DNA of 64,000 bases from Enterobacter asburiae (GCA_011754535.1 JAAQVN010000001.1:496001-560000); one strand, 5' to 3'; counted from the stretch's first letter, positions 47,604 through 59,043 are shown. Notes: generated by a model from the letters alone, not told the origin. Numbers and translations: made by a program.

Positions 47604-48671
47604 TTATGCCGTCGCGTTGGTCAGCATCTGTGCCTTCACGCAGAGCTCCGCCGCCTTGAAGGCGTGCGACTGCGTCATGGCGTTTTCGGTACGGTGCAGG
47701 CAGTCGAGGATCAGTTCACCAAAGAACGGGAACCCGACCTGCCCAGCCACCGGATAACGGAATTCCCCCTCTTTATTGACCAGGTAAACCACGTCCTGCT
47801 CGCCGCGGGTGAGATCGACATATTTACGGATTTCGATATAGCCTTCGGTGCCGAGCAGCGTCAGGCGGCCGTCGCCCCAGGTTGAGAGCCCGTCCGGGGT
47901 GAACCAGTCGCAGCGGAAATAGCCGCTGGCGCCGTTTTCTCCTTTCAGCATGGCATCGCCAAAATCTTCAAATGCCGGGTACTGCGGGTGTTTAACGTTG
48001 CGAACCTGGCTTGCCACCACGGAGGCCTCGCTGTTTCCGGTGTAAAACAGGAATTGCTCAATCTGGTGGCTGCCGATATCGCACAGAATGCCGCCGAAGT
48101 AACGACGATCGTAGAACCAGTCCGGGCGACCGGTGCCTTCCCGGTGCGGGCCGGTTCCCAGGGTTTGCACGACGCGGCCAATCGCGCCCTGCTGCACCAG
48201 CTGTCCGGCAAAAACCGCACTCTCTACGTGCAGGCGTTCGCTGTAGTACACCGCGTATTTCTTCCCGGTTTTCTCCACCATCGCTTTAGCGTCGGCCAGC
48301 TGTTCAAGCGTGGTGAGCGGTGCTTTATCCGTGAAGTAGTCCTTGCCCTCCGCCATTGCTTTCAGCCCCAGCGCGCAGCGTTCGGACGGGATGGCCGCAC
48401 CCGCAACCAGACGCACCTCGTCGTCGTTGAGTATCACCTCCAGCGACTGCGCCACTTTTGCCTGCGGGTACTGCTGGATAAATTTATCCACTTTGGCCGG
48501 ATCGGGGTCGTACACCCACTTCAGCGTGGCGCCAGCTTCAATCAGGCCGTTACTCATCCCGTAGATATGGCCGTGGTCGAGCGCGGCGGCGGCAAACACA
48601 AACTCTCCTTCCCTGACAACGGGCTGCGGTTTGCCCACCGGGGCGTAGTTCATTCCGTCATTTTTGTTCAT
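47604..48671 (-). CDS. Gfo/Idh/MocA-family oxidoreductase (third in cluster)
   Basis: A 355-residue family member. The dinucleotide fold is less typical (FVFAAAALDHGHIYGMSNGL), the lysine motif is TDKAPLTT in place of EKP, and the segment GGILCDIGSHQIEQFLFY corresponds to the substrate-site histidine region. It starts within the stop of the preceding gene (ATGA at 48668-48671). Because it differs most from its neighbours it probably performs a different step. Confidence 0.88.
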   Translation of the reverse strand: MNKNDGMNYAPVGKPQPVVREGEFVFAAAALDHGHIYGMSNGLIEAGATLKWVYDPDPAKVDKFIQQYPQAKVAQSLEVILNDDEVRLVAGAAIPSERCALGLKAMAEGKDYFTDKAPLTTLEQLADAKAMVEKTGKKYAVYYSERLHVESAVFAGQLVQQGAIGRVVQTLGTGPHREGTGRPDWFYDRRYFGGILCDIGSHQIEQFLFYTGNSEASVVASQVRNVKHPQYPAFEDFGDAMLKGENGASGYFRCDWFTPDGLSTWGDGRLTLLGTEGYIEIRKYVDLTRGEQDVVYLVNKEGEFRYPVAGQVGFPFFGELILDCLHRTENAMTQSHAFKAAELCVKAQMLTNATA

Positions 48672-49850
48672 GCTGATACTCCTCGATCCAGATCTTTACC
48701 CAGAGGGATAGCGCCCACTTCGCTGAAGTTGGCGACGCTTGCAGATTTTTCATAAAAACGGGGGGCGAGGGCGTTGGTCCCGCCGGTGCGATAAAACGGG
48801 TCATCACGCTGAATCGGCAGCGAAACTACGCTCCGGGTAATGGCGGATTTATAGATCGCGGTAATCAGCTCCAGCGAGCGTTTGCCCTGTAACCCATCCA
48901 CTAACGGCGCCGTGCCGTGCTCGATGGCATAAAGCAGATCGTTAATCTGCCCGGCGTGCAGCGTCCATTCGAGTTTTCGGGTGTCGTGAAAAACGGCGTT
49001 GAGCTGCGCTTCTCGCGACAGGTCGTTAGTTTCCTGCGGGAAGCCATTATCGGCACTGACGCTGGCGAAGGCCTGCCACGGCGCGGAGATGCGCGCCTTA
49101 TCGCCCTGAATGACGATCTTCTGATCTTCCCCGTGGTGCACAACGGAGGCGGTAAGCTGCGCGAGCGCGCCGCCGGGGTATTTGAAAATTGCCGCGCTGA
49201 GGTCTTCCACTTCGGCGTTGTCGTGCGCCACGTTGGTCATCATCGCCACCACCTCTGACGGGAAGCCGAGCATCCACTGAAAGGCGTCGATATGGTGTAC
49301 CGCGTGGTTCAGGGTGCAGCCGCCGCCCTCTTTTTCCCAGGTGCCGCCACCACAGGTCGTAGTAGCAGTGTCCGCGCCACCAGAGCGAATCCACCTGCGC
49401 GTGGCAAATCTTCCCGGCGAGCCCCGATTCCAGCGCGGCTTTTAAGCGCCAGAAGGCATCGGTAAAACGGTTCTGGGCAATGATGGAGAGCGTCTTGCCG
49501 CTGGCCTTTTGTGCGGCGATCATCGCGTCGCACTCCTCCAGCGAGGCGGCCATCGGTTTTTCGCACAGCACGTGGCAACCCGCGTGCAGGGCATCAATGC
49601 TGATTTCTGCATGGACGTAAGGCGGGGTACATACGTCGACGATGTGGATATCCGCCTCTGACGCCAGCATCTGCTGGTGGCTTTCATACACGCGCGCATC
49701 CGTCAGGCCGTAGCGCGTTTTTTTCTCGTGGGCTTTTTCCGGGTAGATATCGACCAGCGCGACGATCCGGCAGCGCTGACCAAACTGCAAATAGCCCTGA
49801 ATATGGTTATGGGAGATATTCCCTGTTCCCACGATGGCGACATTTAACAT
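48668..49850 (-). pseudogene. Frameshifted Gfo/Idh/MocA oxidoreductase (second in cluster)
   Basis: The first part, from 49850, reads NVAIVGTGNISHNHIQGYLQF, CEKPMAAS and CYYDLWWR, then leaves frame near 49345. The second frame carries on with EKEGGG, NHAVHHIDAFQWMLGFPSEV and continues to 48668. Joining them gives about 394 residues of a normal family protein. The shift equals one extra or two missing bases. Either the gene is inactive or the base call is wrong; flanking genes are intact. Confidence 0.82.
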
Positions 49851-49866
49851 CGTTTTATCTCCGAAG

Positions 49867-51018
49867 TTACCAGGTGCCAGAGGCGTCCAGCGTGACGCTG
49901 GCGGTCTCTTTAGCTACTGAGGTGCTGATACGCTGTTGAAGCAGGCGCAGATACTGTTTCTCGTTGAGCGGCAGGTCGACCCAGTCGTCTGTCCAGGTGG
50001 AGAGGTGCATGGCGTTGGAGAGCGTCAGCCCGCGGATCCCCTCCAGACCCGGCGCAATCAGCGGCTCGCCGCGAAGGATGGCGGCACAGAAGTTGGCGGT
50101 AATAACGTGATGATCGCTGCATTCCGGGGCGACGGGGAGCGTCACCTCCCAGCATTCAGGTTCACCGAAGCCGTTTTGCCAGCGGGCGTTGAAGGCGGTT
50201 TCGGACTCACGCAGCCGCCAGTAGCGCAGCTTGCCCTCTTCAACGACCACCTTGCCGCGGTCGCCGACGATTTCCAGCCGGTTGGTACCCGGCGTTTCCG
50301 CCACGGTGGTGATAAACACGCCGGTCGCGCCGTTGGCATACTCAGCGTAGGCGGTGACCTCGTCTTCCACTTCGATATCGCGATGCTTGCCGAACTGACA
50401 GAACGCGCGCAGGCGGACCGGCATCCCCACCAGCCACTGCCAGAGATCGAGCTGATGCGGGTCCTGGTTGAGCAGCACGCCGCCGCCTTCTCCTTTCCAG
50501 GTGGCGCGCCAGCCGCCGGAGTTGTAGTAGCTCTGCGAGCGATACCAGTTGGTGATGATCCAGTTGGAGCGGCGGATCTCACCCAGCTCGCCGCTGTCGA
50601 TAAGATCTTTCACCTTCTGGTAAAGCGGATTCGGGCGCTGGTTGTACATGATGCCAAACATCACGTCGCACTCCCGGGCGCAGGCGTTCATCTCCTGCAC
50701 CTGCGCCGTATATACGCCTGCCGGTTTTTCACACAGGGTGTGGATACCGTTGCGCATCGCCAGCATCGACAGGCGCGGATGCTCGTAGTGCGGCGTCGCG
50801 ACAATCACCGCGTCGATAAGCCCGCTCTGGAGCATCTCCTGCGCGTCGCTGAATAACGGGAGGGTGCCGACCAGTTGGCGAATAGCCGGGTGCTTTTCAA
50901 CGGCATTATCGCAAACTGCCGTCAGGCAGGCGTCGCTGACCGTACCCGCCAGTAAATAGCGTGCGTGGACCGTACCGATATTACCTATTCCAATAATGCC
51001 AAAACGTACCTTCTCCAT
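49867..51018 (-). CDS. Gfo/Idh/MocA-family oxidoreductase (first in cluster)
   Basis: A 383-residue dehydrogenase: Rossmann motif GIIGIGNIGTVHARYL, lysine motif LCEKPAGVYT, and GGGVLLNQDPHQLDLWQWL near the substrate site. The open frame reaches 51159, but the ATG at 51018 begins exactly at the fold, with AAGGTG before it. It is the first gene of the leftward operon and is divergent from the LacI-type regulator gene. Confidence 0.9.
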   Translation of the reverse strand: MEKVRFGIIGIGNIGTVHARYLLAGTVSDACLTAVCDNAVEKHPAIRQLVGTLPLFSDAQEMLQSGLIDAVIVATPHYEHPRLSMLAMRNGIHTLCEKPAGVYTAQVQEMNACARECDVMFGIMYNQRPNPLYQKVKDLIDSGELGEIRRSNWIITNWYRSQSYYNSGGWRATWKGEGGGVLLNQDPHQLDLWQWLVGMPVRLRAFCQFGKHRDIEVEDEVTAYAEYANGATGVFITTVAETPGTNRLEIVGDRGKVVVEEGKLRYWRLRESETAFNARWQNGFGEPECWEVTLPVAPECSDHHVITANFCAAILRGEPLIAPGLEGIRGLTLSNAMHLSTWTDDWVDLPLNEKQYLRLLQQRISTSVAKETASVTLDASGTW

Positions 51019-51093
51019 GTCACACCTTAATTTCTGTTGAAAAGAAGTGATGACCGGAAAATAGGAAAGGCGAGCCGCAGCGACAATGTGTTT

Positions 51094-51111
51094 TTGTGAG
51101 AATACTCGCAA
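51094..51111. promoter_or_regulatory. Candidate LacI-family operator 1
   Basis: TTGTGAG-AATA-CTCGCAA, an 18-bp near-perfect palindrome (six of seven arm positions match), lies in the divergent gap between the regulator and the dehydrogenase operon. Confidence 0.45.
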
Positions 51112-51170
51112 GGTGGTTAAGTAATCTCCAGGCTTTTTGAAATTTGGTTTTAAAATCAAAAGGCTGTTTC

Positions 51171-51184
51171 TGCAAATATTTGCA
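51171..51184. promoter_or_regulatory. Candidate LacI-family operator 2
   Basis: TGCAAATATTTGCA, a perfect 14-bp palindrome, lies 28 bases before the regulator start codon, a common place for autorepression. Confidence 0.45.
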
Positions 51185-51211
51185 AAAACTGAATGAGAGC
51201 GAGGTCACACT

Positions 51212-52270
51212 ATGCCCGGCAGGTTAAAAATGGAGGAAATTGCGGCCCTGACGGGCTTTTCCGTCAGCACGGTTTCGCGGGTGTTAAGCGGCAAATCGTA
51301 TACCAGCGATAAAGCCCGGGAGGCGATCGTTCGCACCGCACGAGAATTAGGCGTACTGGAGTCAATGGCGAGCGGAAGGCTATTAATTAACGGTATCGCT
51401 GTTTTTGCACCAGAAAGAACCTTTCAGGGACGCGGGGATATTTTTTATCTGGAAGTGACGAAAGGGATTGCTGAAGCCTGCGCGCGGCACAACGTGTGGG
51501 TCAGCTGCTGTGGATTAGAAGAGCAGCACGCCGATGTGAAGTTATTTATGGAAAAGGCCAGCCAGAAGAATATCAACGCGATAATTATTATTGGGACTGA
51601 TGATTCCACCATATTTAAACTCGCCAGCACGCTGAATAAGCCCTGCGTATTAATTAATTCCGTTGACCGGGATCGGGAGCTGGATGCCGTTTCGCCCGAT
51701 CACCGGGCGATTGGCTTTACCGCCATGCAGTATCTTTTTGAGCAGGGACATCGGCGGGTACTCACGCTCACCTGCCTGCGGCGAGAAACGCTGTATGCGC
51801 GTCTGGACGGCATTAAAGAGGCGTACCGCCATTTTCACGTGGCCTTTGATCCCCAGCGAGATTTGCTGGTGACGGAGTGGTTTACCGCAGAGGAGGCCGA
51901 GCGGGCGCTGGATGCGTGGCTGATGAATCATGACAGATCCCAGTGGCCGGAGGTTATTTTCCCGAACAGCACCAGCATGGTGGAGGGGGTAGTCAGGGCG
52001 TTAACCCGCCACGGGCTGCGCATTCCGGAAGACATTTCGCTGATTACGACCGATTTTGCATGGAACCTGGCGCACCGTCTGGAAAAACCGGTCACGGGCG
52101 TGACGGTGCCCTGTCGCGAGCTGGGGATTGAAGCCGTACACCTGCTGCAAACGCGGCTCAACCGGCCGCAGGTGCCGGTCTTTAACCTGCTGCTGCAGGG
52201 GAAGGTAATGGACTACGGTTCGGTCAGTAACGCCACGCGCCACGCGGCTCGCGTGGCGCTGGAACGCTAA
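51212..52270 (+). CDS. LacI-family transcriptional regulator
   Basis: A 352-residue regulator. The N-terminal helix-turn-helix is typical (MEEIAALTGFSVSTVSRVLSG, residues 7-27), with the hinge region around 50-60 and a periplasmic-binding-protein-like ligand domain up to about 335. It is divergent from the dehydrogenase/transporter operon and is the natural repressor of it, with the pathway substrate or an intermediate as inducer. GAGG seven bases before 51212 supports the start. The stop abuts msrA. Confidence 0.9.
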   Translation: MPGRLKMEEIAALTGFSVSTVSRVLSGKSYTSDKAREAIVRTARELGVLESMASGRLLINGIAVFAPERTFQGRGDIFYLEVTKGIAEACARHNVWVSCCGLEEQHADVKLFMEKASQKNINAIIIIGTDDSTIFKLASTLNKPCVLINSVDRDRELDAVSPDHRAIGFTAMQYLFEQGHRRVLTLTCLRRETLYARLDGIKEAYRHFHVAFDPQRDLLVTEWFTAEEAERALDAWLMNHDRSQWPEVIFPNSTSMVEGVVRALTRHGLRIPEDISLITTDFAWNLAHRLEKPVTGVTVPCRELGIEAVHLLQTRLNRPQVPVFNLLLQGKVMDYGSVSNATRHAARVALER

Positions 52271-52912
52271 TCAGGCCAGCTGTGGCGGCAGACAGACGCC
52301 GATGCCCCCGATACCGCAGTAGCCGTACGGATTTTTGTGCAGGTACTGCTGGTGATCGTCCTCGGCATAGTAGAACGGTTTCGCGGCGGCGATCTCTGTC
52401 GTCACGTCGCGCGTATCACCCGCTTCACGCATGGCCTGCTGGAAACGCTCAAGACTGGCGCGCGCGGCGGTATCCTGCTCAGGCGTGAGCGGATAAATCG
52501 CCGAGCGGTACTGCGTGCCGTGGTCGTTGCCCTGACGCATGCCCTGGGCCGGGTCGTGGTTTTCCCAGAAGACCTGCAGGAGCTGTTCGTAGCTAATGAC
52601 CGCAGGGTCATACACCACGCGGACCGCTTCCGCATGCCCGGTTTCGCCGGAGCAGACTTCGCGGTAGGTTGGGTTCGGCGTGTAACCGCCCGTGTAGCCG
52701 GCCGCGGTGCTGTACACGCCGGGCAACTGCCAGAAGAGGCGCTCAACGCCCCAGAAGCAGCCCATGGCGAACAGGGCGATTTCCATTCCATCCGGCACGT
52801 TGGTCATTGAATGGTTGTTGACGGTGTGTAAGGTTGCCACAGGCATAGGGGTGTTGCGTCCCGGTAATGCATCAGCTTGTGAAACCAGATGCTTTTTGTC
52901 GAATAAACTCAC
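52271..52912 (-). CDS. msrA: Peptide methionine sulfoxide reductase A
   Basis: A 213-residue MsrA that reduces the S-epimer of methionine sulfoxide in proteins and free amino acid, with thioredoxin as electron donor. The catalytic cysteine is Cys52 in GCFWG. Resolving cysteines are in the C-terminal [12 protein letters not shown] region. The N-terminal extension is as in the E. coli protein (212 residues). It is divergent from tamA, as in E. coli. Confidence 0.96.
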   Translation of the reverse strand: MSLFDKKHLVSQADALPGRNTPMPVATLHTVNNHSMTNVPDGMEIALFAMGCFWGVERLFWQLPGVYSTAAGYTGGYTPNPTYREVCSGETGHAEAVRVVYDPAVISYEQLLQVFWENHDPAQGMRQGNDHGTQYRSAIYPLTPEQDTAARASLERFQQAMREAGDTRDVTTEIAAAKPFYYAEDDHQQYLHKNPYGYCGIGGIGVCLPPQLA

Positions 52913-53135
52913 GATGGGGCCTCCCGGGGTGCGATGTTTCGGTTAAGGTTGTCACGAAGCGTTTAATTGAACACAATAAATGCGCTGAATGAGACTAGAT
53001 TTAATCATAAGAAATATTTGGGTGTTACACCCGTTTTCAACCCACGATTTGGGTTTTTGGCTACCAGGCCGTATTTTGCCGCACAGCGGCGCTTCATTTG
53101 CTTCCAGGGTGGAAAAGGGATATTCAGGAGAAAAC

Positions 53136-54869
53136 GTGACAAAAATCCGCCAGTTATGTTTAGTCAGTGTGTTGCTGACAAGCGGGGTTGCCAGCGCGGC
53201 GAATGTCCGTTTGCAGGTTGAGGGGTTATCCGGGGCGCTGGAAAAAAACGTGCGTGCGCAGCTGTCGACTATCCAGAGTGATGAGGTGACGCCGGACCGG
53301 CGTTTTCGTGCGCGCGTGGATGATGCGATCCGTGAAGGGCTAAAAGCGCTGGGGTATTACGAACCCACCATTGATTTCGATCTCCGCCCGCCGCCAAAGA
53401 AGGGGCGTCAGGTGCTTATTGCCCGCGTCTCACCGGGTGAGCCGGTGCTGATCGGTGGCACGAACGTCATCCTGCGCGGCGGCGCGCGTACCGACCGGGA
53501 TTACCTGGATCTGCTCAGCACGCGGCCAAAAGTCGGCACCGTGCTCAATCACGGCGACTACGACCACTTCAAAAAAGAGCTGACGAGCGTCTCCCTGCGC
53601 AAGGGCTACTTCGACAGCCAGTTCAATAAAAGCCAGCTGGGCATTGCGCTGGATCGACGTCAGGCCTTCTGGGATATCGATTATGACAGCGGGGAACGCT
53701 ACCGCTTTGGTGATGTAACGTTTGAAGGTTCGCAAATTCGTGAAGAGTACCTGCAAAACCTCGTGCCGTTTAAAAAAGGGGATTACTACCAGTCGAGCGA
53801 CCTGGCGGAGCTGAACCGTCGTCTTTCTGCTACCGGCTGGTTTAACTCCGTGGTTGTCGCACCGGAATTTGATAAGTCTCGCAAAACCAAGGTGTTGCCG
53901 CTGCATGGCGTTGTCTCGCCGCGCACCGAGAACACCATTGAGACCGGTGTTGGCTACTCGACAGACGTCGGCCCGCGCGTGAAGGCCACCTGGAAAAAGC
54001 CGTGGATGAACTCCTACGGCCACAGCCTGACCACCAGCGCCAGCATTTCCGCCCCGGAACAGCAGCTTGATTTCAGCTACAAAATGCCGCTGCTGAAAAA
54101 CCCGCTTGAGCAGTACTATCTGGTCCAGGGGGGCTTTAAGCGTACCGACCTGAACGATACGGAGTCCGACTCCACCACGCTCGCGGTTTCCCGCTTCTGG
54201 GATCTCTCCAGCGGCTGGCAGCGCGCCATTAACCTGCGCTGGAGCCTGGACCACTTTACCCAGGCTAACGTCACCAACACCACCATGCTGCTCTATCCTG
54301 GGGTGATGATCAGCCGCACCCGCTCGCGCGGTGGCCTGATGCCAACCTGGGGGGATTCACAGCGTTACTCTATCGACTACTCCAATACGATGTGGGGCTC
54401 TGACGTCGACTTCACTGTGGTGCAGGCGCAAAACGTCTGGATCCGCACGCTGTATGACAAACACCGCTTTGTCATGCGCGGCAATCTCGGCTGGATTGAA
54501 ACGGGCGATTTCGAGCGCGTTCCGCCGGACCTGCGCTTCTTCGCCGGGGGCGACCGCAGCATTCGCGGGTATAAGTACAAATCGATCTCGCCTGAAAACG
54601 AAAAAGGCCAGCTGACCGGGGCATCAAAACTGGCGACCGGATCGCTGGAGTATCAGTACAACGTCAGCGGCAAGTGGTGGGGCGCCATGTTTGTTGACGG
54701 TGGTGAAGCGGTGAACGATATCCGCCGCAGCGATTTCAAAACCGGCGCGGGCGTGGGCGTACGCTGGCAATCACCCGTCGGGCCCATCAAGCTCGATTTC
54801 GCCGTGCCTGTCGGCGACAAAGACGAACACGGATTACAGTTTTACATCGGTCTGGGGCCTGAATTATGA
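53136..54869 (+). CDS. tamA: Translocation and assembly module outer-membrane subunit TamA
   Basis: A 577-residue Omp85 protein: signal peptide ([11 protein letters not shown]), three POTRA domains (about residues 22-265) and a 16-strand barrel ending FYIGLGPEL. With TamB it helps insert autotransporters and some other beta-barrels and connects both membranes. The open frame reaches 52989, but GTG at 53136 with AGGAG six bases upstream gives the E. coli length and an N-terminal signal peptide. The barrel contains the family loop motif [11 protein letters not shown]. Confidence 0.96.
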   Translation: MTKIRQLCLVSVLLTSGVASAANVRLQVEGLSGALEKNVRAQLSTIQSDEVTPDRRFRARVDDAIREGLKALGYYEPTIDFDLRPPPKKGRQVLIARVSPGEPVLIGGTNVILRGGARTDRDYLDLLSTRPKVGTVLNHGDYDHFKKELTSVSLRKGYFDSQFNKSQLGIALDRRQAFWDIDYDSGERYRFGDVTFEGSQIREEYLQNLVPFKKGDYYQSSDLAELNRRLSATGWFNSVVVAPEFDKSRKTKVLPLHGVVSPRTENTIETGVGYSTDVGPRVKATWKKPWMNSYGHSLTTSASISAPEQQLDFSYKMPLLKNPLEQYYLVQGGFKRTDLNDTESDSTTLAVSRFWDLSSGWQRAINLRWSLDHFTQANVTNTTMLLYPGVMISRTRSRGGLMPTWGDSQRYSIDYSNTMWGSDVDFTVVQAQNVWIRTLYDKHRFVMRGNLGWIETGDFERVPPDLRFFAGGDRSIRGYKYKSISPENEKGQLTGASKLATGSLEYQYNVSGKWWGAMFVDGGEAVNDIRRSDFKTGAGVGVRWQSPVGPIKLDFAVPVGDKDEHGLQFYIGLGPEL

Positions 54870-57800
54870 GTTTATGGAAGAAAATAAGCCTCGGGGTGCT
54901 GATTTTTATCGTGCTGCTGCTCGGTACGGTGGCGTTTCTGGTAGGAACGACGACCGGGCTGCATCTGCTGTTTAACGCTGCGAACCGCTGGGTGCCGGGG
55001 CTGGAGATTGGTCAGGTGACGGGCGGCTGGCGCGATCTGCGTCTGAAGAACATCCGCTACGAGCAACCTGGCGTGGCGGTCAACGCCGGGGAATTCCATC
55101 TCGCGGTGAAGCTGGGATGCCTTCGGGACAGTAAGCTCTGCGTGAACGATCTGTCGCTAAAAGACGTCAACGTGGCGATAGACTCAAAGAAGATGCCGCC
55201 GTCTGCGCCGGCTGAGGAAGAGGACGGCGGCCCGCTGAATCTCTCCACGCCGTACCCGATTGCGCTTTATCGGGTGGCGCTGGATAACGTCAATATCAAA
55301 ATCGACGACACCACCGTGTCCGTCATGGACTTCACCTCCGGCCTGCGCTGGCAGGAGAAAAACCTCACCCTGACGCCAACCTCACTGCAGGGGTTGCTGA
55401 TCGCGCTGCCGAAAGTGGCGGACGTGGCGCAGGAGGAGATCGTCGAGCCGAAGATCCAGAACCCGCAGCCGGAAGAGAAGCCGCTGGGCGAAACGCTGAA
55501 AGATCTCTTCTCGAAGCCTGTTCTGCCGGAAATGACCGACGTGCATCTGCCGCTGAACCTCAACATTGAGGAGTTCAAAGGCGAACAGCTGCGCCTGACC
55601 GGCGATACCGACCTGACGGTCTATAACATGCTGCTGAAAGTCAGCAGCATTGACGGCAACATGAAGCTCGACGCGCTGGATATCGACACCAACCAGGGCT
55701 CGGTGAACGCGTCAGGCAACGCCCTGCTGCGCGACAACTGGCCGGTGGATATCACCCTCAACAGCTCGCTTAATATTGAACCGCTGAAGGGCGAAAAAGT
55801 GAAGGTTAAAGTGGGCGGGGCGCTGCGCGAAAAGCTGGACGTCGGGGTGAATCTCTCCGGCCCGGTAGACATGGTCCTGCGTGCGCAAACCCAGCTGGCG
55901 GAAGCCGGGCTGCCGCTCAATCTTGAGGTGGTCAGCAAGCAGCTTTACTGGCCGTTTACCGGCGAAAAACAGTATCAGGCCGATGACCTGAAGCTGAAGC
56001 TGAGCGGCAAGATGACCGACTACACGCTCTCGTTCCGCACCGCGGTGAAGGGGCAGGACGTCCCGCCCGCAACTATCACGCTGGATGCAAAAGGCAACGA
56101 ACAGCAGGTTAACCTCGACAAGCTGACCGTCGCGGCGCTGGAAGGTAAGACCGAGCTGACCGCGCTGCTCGACTGGCAGCAGGCGATCAGCTGGCGCGGC
56201 GAACTGAAGCTGAAGGGGATCAACACCGCCAAAGAGGTGCCGGACTGGCCGTCGAAGCTCGATGGTTTGATTAAAACCCGCGGCAGCCTCTACGGCGGTA
56301 CGTGGCAGATGGACGTGCCGGAAATCAAGCTCACCGGGAACGTGAAGCAGAACAAGGTGAACGTTGAAGGCTCGGTGAAAGGCAACAGTTACCTGCAGTG
56401 GGTGATTCCAGGGCTGCACGTGGCGCTGGGCCGCAACACGGCGGATATCAAAGGCGAACTGGGGGTGAAGGATCTCAATCTGGATGCCACCATCGACGCG
56501 CCGAATCTGGATAACGCTCTGCCGGGTCTGGGCGGTACGGCGAAAGGGCTCGTGAAAGTGCGCGGCACCGTGGAGGCGCCACAGCTGCTGGCGGACATTA
56601 CCGCCAATAACCTGCGCTGGCAGGAACTGAGCGTCGCCCGCGTCCGCGTGGAAGGGGATGTGAAATCCACCGATCAAATCGGCGGCAACCTGAACCTGCG
56701 CGTGGAGCGCATTTCCCAGCCGGACGTCAACATTAGCCTGGTGACTCTGGACGCCAAAGGGAACGAGAAGCAGCACGATCTCCAGCTGCGTGTGCAGGGC
56801 GAACCGGTTTCCGGCCAGCTTCACCTGACCGGCAGCTTCGATCGCAAAGAAGCGCGCTGGAAAGGGACGCTGGACAACACCCGCTTCAACACCCCGGTGG
56901 GTCCGCTGGCGCTGTCGCGCTCTATTGCGCTGGACTACCGTAACGCCGAGCAGAAGATCAGCATCGGGCCACACTGCTGGACCAACCCGAATGCGGAGCT
57001 GTGCGTGCCGCAGACCATTGATGCGGGCGCGGAAGGGCGCGCGCAGATCAACCTCAACCGTTTCGATCTGGCGATGCTTAAACCGTTTATGCCGGATACC
57101 ACGCAGGCAAGCGGCGTCTTCAGCGGGAAAGCCGATGTCGCCTGGGACACCACCAAAGAGGGGCTGCCACAGGGCAGCGTTACGCTCTCCGGCCGCAACG
57201 TGAAGGTGACGCAGGAGGTGAACGACGCGCCGCTGCCGGTGGCCTTCGATACCCTGAACGTCAGCGCGGACCTGCATAACAACCGTGCGGAGCTGGGATG
57301 GCTTATCCGACTGACCAACAACGGGCAGATGGACGGGCAGATACAGATCACCGATCCGCAGGGACGGCGCAATCTGGGCGGTAACGTCAATATTCGGAAC
57401 TTCAACCTGGCGATGGTGAACCCGATTTTCGCCCGCGGGGAAAAAGCCGAGGGCATGGTGAATGCCAATCTGCGTCTGGCTGGCGACGCGCAAAGCCCTC
57501 AGCTGTTCGGCCAGCTGCGGCTCAGCGGTGTGGATATCGACGGTAACTTCATGCCGTTTGATATGCAGCCCAGCCAGATCGCGATGAACTTCAACGGCAT
57601 GAGCTCGACGCTGAGCGGCTCGGTATTAACTCAGCAGGGGCAAATTAACCTGAGCGGCGACGCGGACTGGAGCCAGCTCGACAACTGGCGAGCCCGTATT
57701 GCTGCGAAAGGCAGTAAGGTGCGCATCACTGTACCGCCAATGGTGCGCCTGGACGTCTCGCCGGACGTGGTCTTTGAAGCGACGCCAAGCCTCTTCACCC

Positions 57801-58642
57801 TGGATGGCCGCGTGGACGTGCCGTGGGCGCGCATCGTGGTTCACGAGGTACCGGAAAGCGCGGTCGGCGTCTCCAGTGATGAAGTTATGCTCAATGAAAA
57901 TCTGAAACCTGCCGAAGAGAAGAGCGCTGGCATACCGATTAATAGTAACCTTATCGTGCACGTGGGGAATAACGTGCGGTTGGATGCGTTTGGGCTGAAG
58001 GCGAGGCTCACGGGCGACCTGAAAGTGGCGCAGGATAAGCAAGGGCTTGGCCTGAACGGGCAGATCAATATCCCTGAAGGGCGTTTCCACGCCTATGGTC
58101 AGGATCTGATTGTCCGCAAAGGCGAGCTGCTGTTCTCCGGTCCACCGGATCAACCATTGTTGAACATCGAAGCGATTCGTAACCCGGAAGCGACGGAAAA
58201 CGACGTCATTGCTGGCGTACGCGTTACCGGCTCTGCCGACGAACCGAAGGCGGAGATCTTCTCTGACCCGGCGATGTCGCAGCAGGAAGCTCTCTCTTAC
58301 CTGCTGCGCGGACAAGGCCTGGACAGCGGTCAGAGCGACAGCGCGGCGATGACCTCAATGTTGGTCGGCCTGGGGGTTGCACAAAGTGGGCAGGTTGTGG
58401 GTAAAATCGGCGAGACGTTCGGCGTAAGCAATCTGGCGCTGGACACCCAGGGCGTGGGTGACTCCTCGCAGGTGGTGGTCAGCGGCTATGTACTGCCGGG
58501 TCTGCAGGTAAAATATGGTGTGGGGATCTTTGACTCACTGGCAACACTCACGTTACGCTATCGCCTGATGCCTAAGCTATATCTGGAAGCAGTGTCCGGC
58601 GTAGACCAGGCACTTGATCTGCTCTATCAGTTTGAGTTTTAG
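54866..58642 (+). CDS. tamB: Translocation and assembly module inner-membrane subunit TamB
   Basis: A 1258-residue AsmA-like protein: one N-terminal membrane anchor (about residues 7-27), a very long beta-taco periplasmic body that spans to the outer membrane and carries lipid-binding grooves, and the C-terminal DUF490/TamB domain ending LLYQFEF. E. coli TamB has 1259 residues. The gene overlaps tamA by the ATGA junction. TamB family proteins move phospholipids to the outer membrane in addition to assisting TamA. Confidence 0.96.
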   Translation: MSLWKKISLGVLIFIVLLLGTVAFLVGTTTGLHLLFNAANRWVPGLEIGQVTGGWRDLRLKNIRYEQPGVAVNAGEFHLAVKLGCLRDSKLCVNDLSLKDVNVAIDSKKMPPSAPAEEEDGGPLNLSTPYPIALYRVALDNVNIKIDDTTVSVMDFTSGLRWQEKNLTLTPTSLQGLLIALPKVADVAQEEIVEPKIQNPQPEEKPLGETLKDLFSKPVLPEMTDVHLPLNLNIEEFKGEQLRLTGDTDLTVYNMLLKVSSIDGNMKLDALDIDTNQGSVNASGNALLRDNWPVDITLNSSLNIEPLKGEKVKVKVGGALREKLDVGVNLSGPVDMVLRAQTQLAEAGLPLNLEVVSKQLYWPFTGEKQYQADDLKLKLSGKMTDYTLSFRTAVKGQDVPPATITLDAKGNEQQVNLDKLTVAALEGKTELTALLDWQQAISWRGELKLKGINTAKEVPDWPSKLDGLIKTRGSLYGGTWQMDVPEIKLTGNVKQNKVNVEGSVKGNSYLQWVIPGLHVALGRNTADIKGELGVKDLNLDATIDAPNLDNALPGLGGTAKGLVKVRGTVEAPQLLADITANNLRWQELSVARVRVEGDVKSTDQIGGNLNLRVERISQPDVNISLVTLDAKGNEKQHDLQLRVQGEPVSGQLHLTGSFDRKEARWKGTLDNTRFNTPVGPLALSRSIALDYRNAEQKISIGPHCWTNPNAELCVPQTIDAGAEGRAQINLNRFDLAMLKPFMPDTTQASGVFSGKADVAWDTTKEGLPQGSVTLSGRNVKVTQEVNDAPLPVAFDTLNVSADLHNNRAELGWLIRLTNNGQMDGQIQITDPQGRRNLGGNVNIRNFNLAMVNPIFARGEKAEGMVNANLRLAGDAQSPQLFGQLRLSGVDIDGNFMPFDMQPSQIAMNFNGMSSTLSGSVLTQQGQINLSGDADWSQLDNWRARIAAKGSKVRITVPPMVRLDVSPDVVFEATPSLFTLDGRVDVPWARIVVHEVPESAVGVSSDEVMLNENLKPAEEKSAGIPINSNLIVHVGNNVRLDAFGLKARLTGDLKVAQDKQGLGLNGQINIPEGRFHAYGQDLIVRKGELLFSGPPDQPLLNIEAIRNPEATENDVIAGVRVTGSADEPKAEIFSDPAMSQQEALSYLLRGQGLDSGQSDSAAMTSMLVGLGVAQSGQVVGKIGETFGVSNLALDTQGVGDSSQVVVSGYVLPGLQVKYGVGIFDSLATLTLRYRLMPKLYLEAVSGVDQALDLLYQFEF

Positions 58643-58644
58643 CA

Positions 58645-58989
58645 ATGCGAATATTTGTCTACGGCAGTTTACGAACCAGGCAAGGCAACAGTCACTGGAT
58701 GACCAATGCCCAGCTACTGGGGAATTACAATATCGAGAACTACCAGTTGTACAGCCTGGGCCACTATCCAGGCGCGGTTCCCGGCGAAGGAACAGTACAG
58801 GGTGAAGTTTATCGTATTGATAACGCGACACTTGCCGAACTTGATGCCTTGCGCACCAGGGGCGGTGAATACGCTCGCCAGTTGATCCAGACGCCGTACG
58901 GAAGCGCGTGGATGTATGTCTACCAGCGTCCGGTCGACGGGTTAACGCGGATTGTAAGCGGTAACTGGTTAGACAGAGACCAGTACTGA
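58645..58989 (+). CDS. ytfP: Gamma-glutamylcyclotransferase-family protein YtfP
   Basis: A 114-residue protein of the GGCT/AIG2 fold, starting MRIFVYGSLRTRQGN, where the Y-G-S-L loop forms the substrate pocket. E. coli YtfP has 113 residues and no proven reaction. It starts two bases after the tamB stop and closes the tamA-tamB-ytfP operon. Confidence 0.93.
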   Translation: MRIFVYGSLRTRQGNSHWMTNAQLLGNYNIENYQLYSLGHYPGAVPGEGTVQGEVYRIDNATLAELDALRTRGGEYARQLIQTPYGSAWMYVYQRPVDGLTRIVSGNWLDRDQY

Positions 58990-58995
58990 AAAACG

Positions 58996-59027
58996 ACAAC
59001 GCCACCGTAAGGTGGCGTTGTTTTTTG
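58996..59027. terminator. Terminator between ytfP and ppa
   Basis: ACAACGCCACC (58996-59006) pairs with GGTGGCGTTGT (59011-59021) around a GTAA loop. A T run follows to the right, and an A run lies to the left. It probably serves both convergent genes. Confidence 0.88.
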
Positions 59028-59043
59028 TGTCTGGCAGTAAGAA

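Noticed and set aside
55712..57493. 593-codon open frame on the strand opposite tamB
   Set aside because: It is an antisense shadow of the high-GC tamB coding sequence, with no recognisable domain and a biased composition typical of reversed codons.
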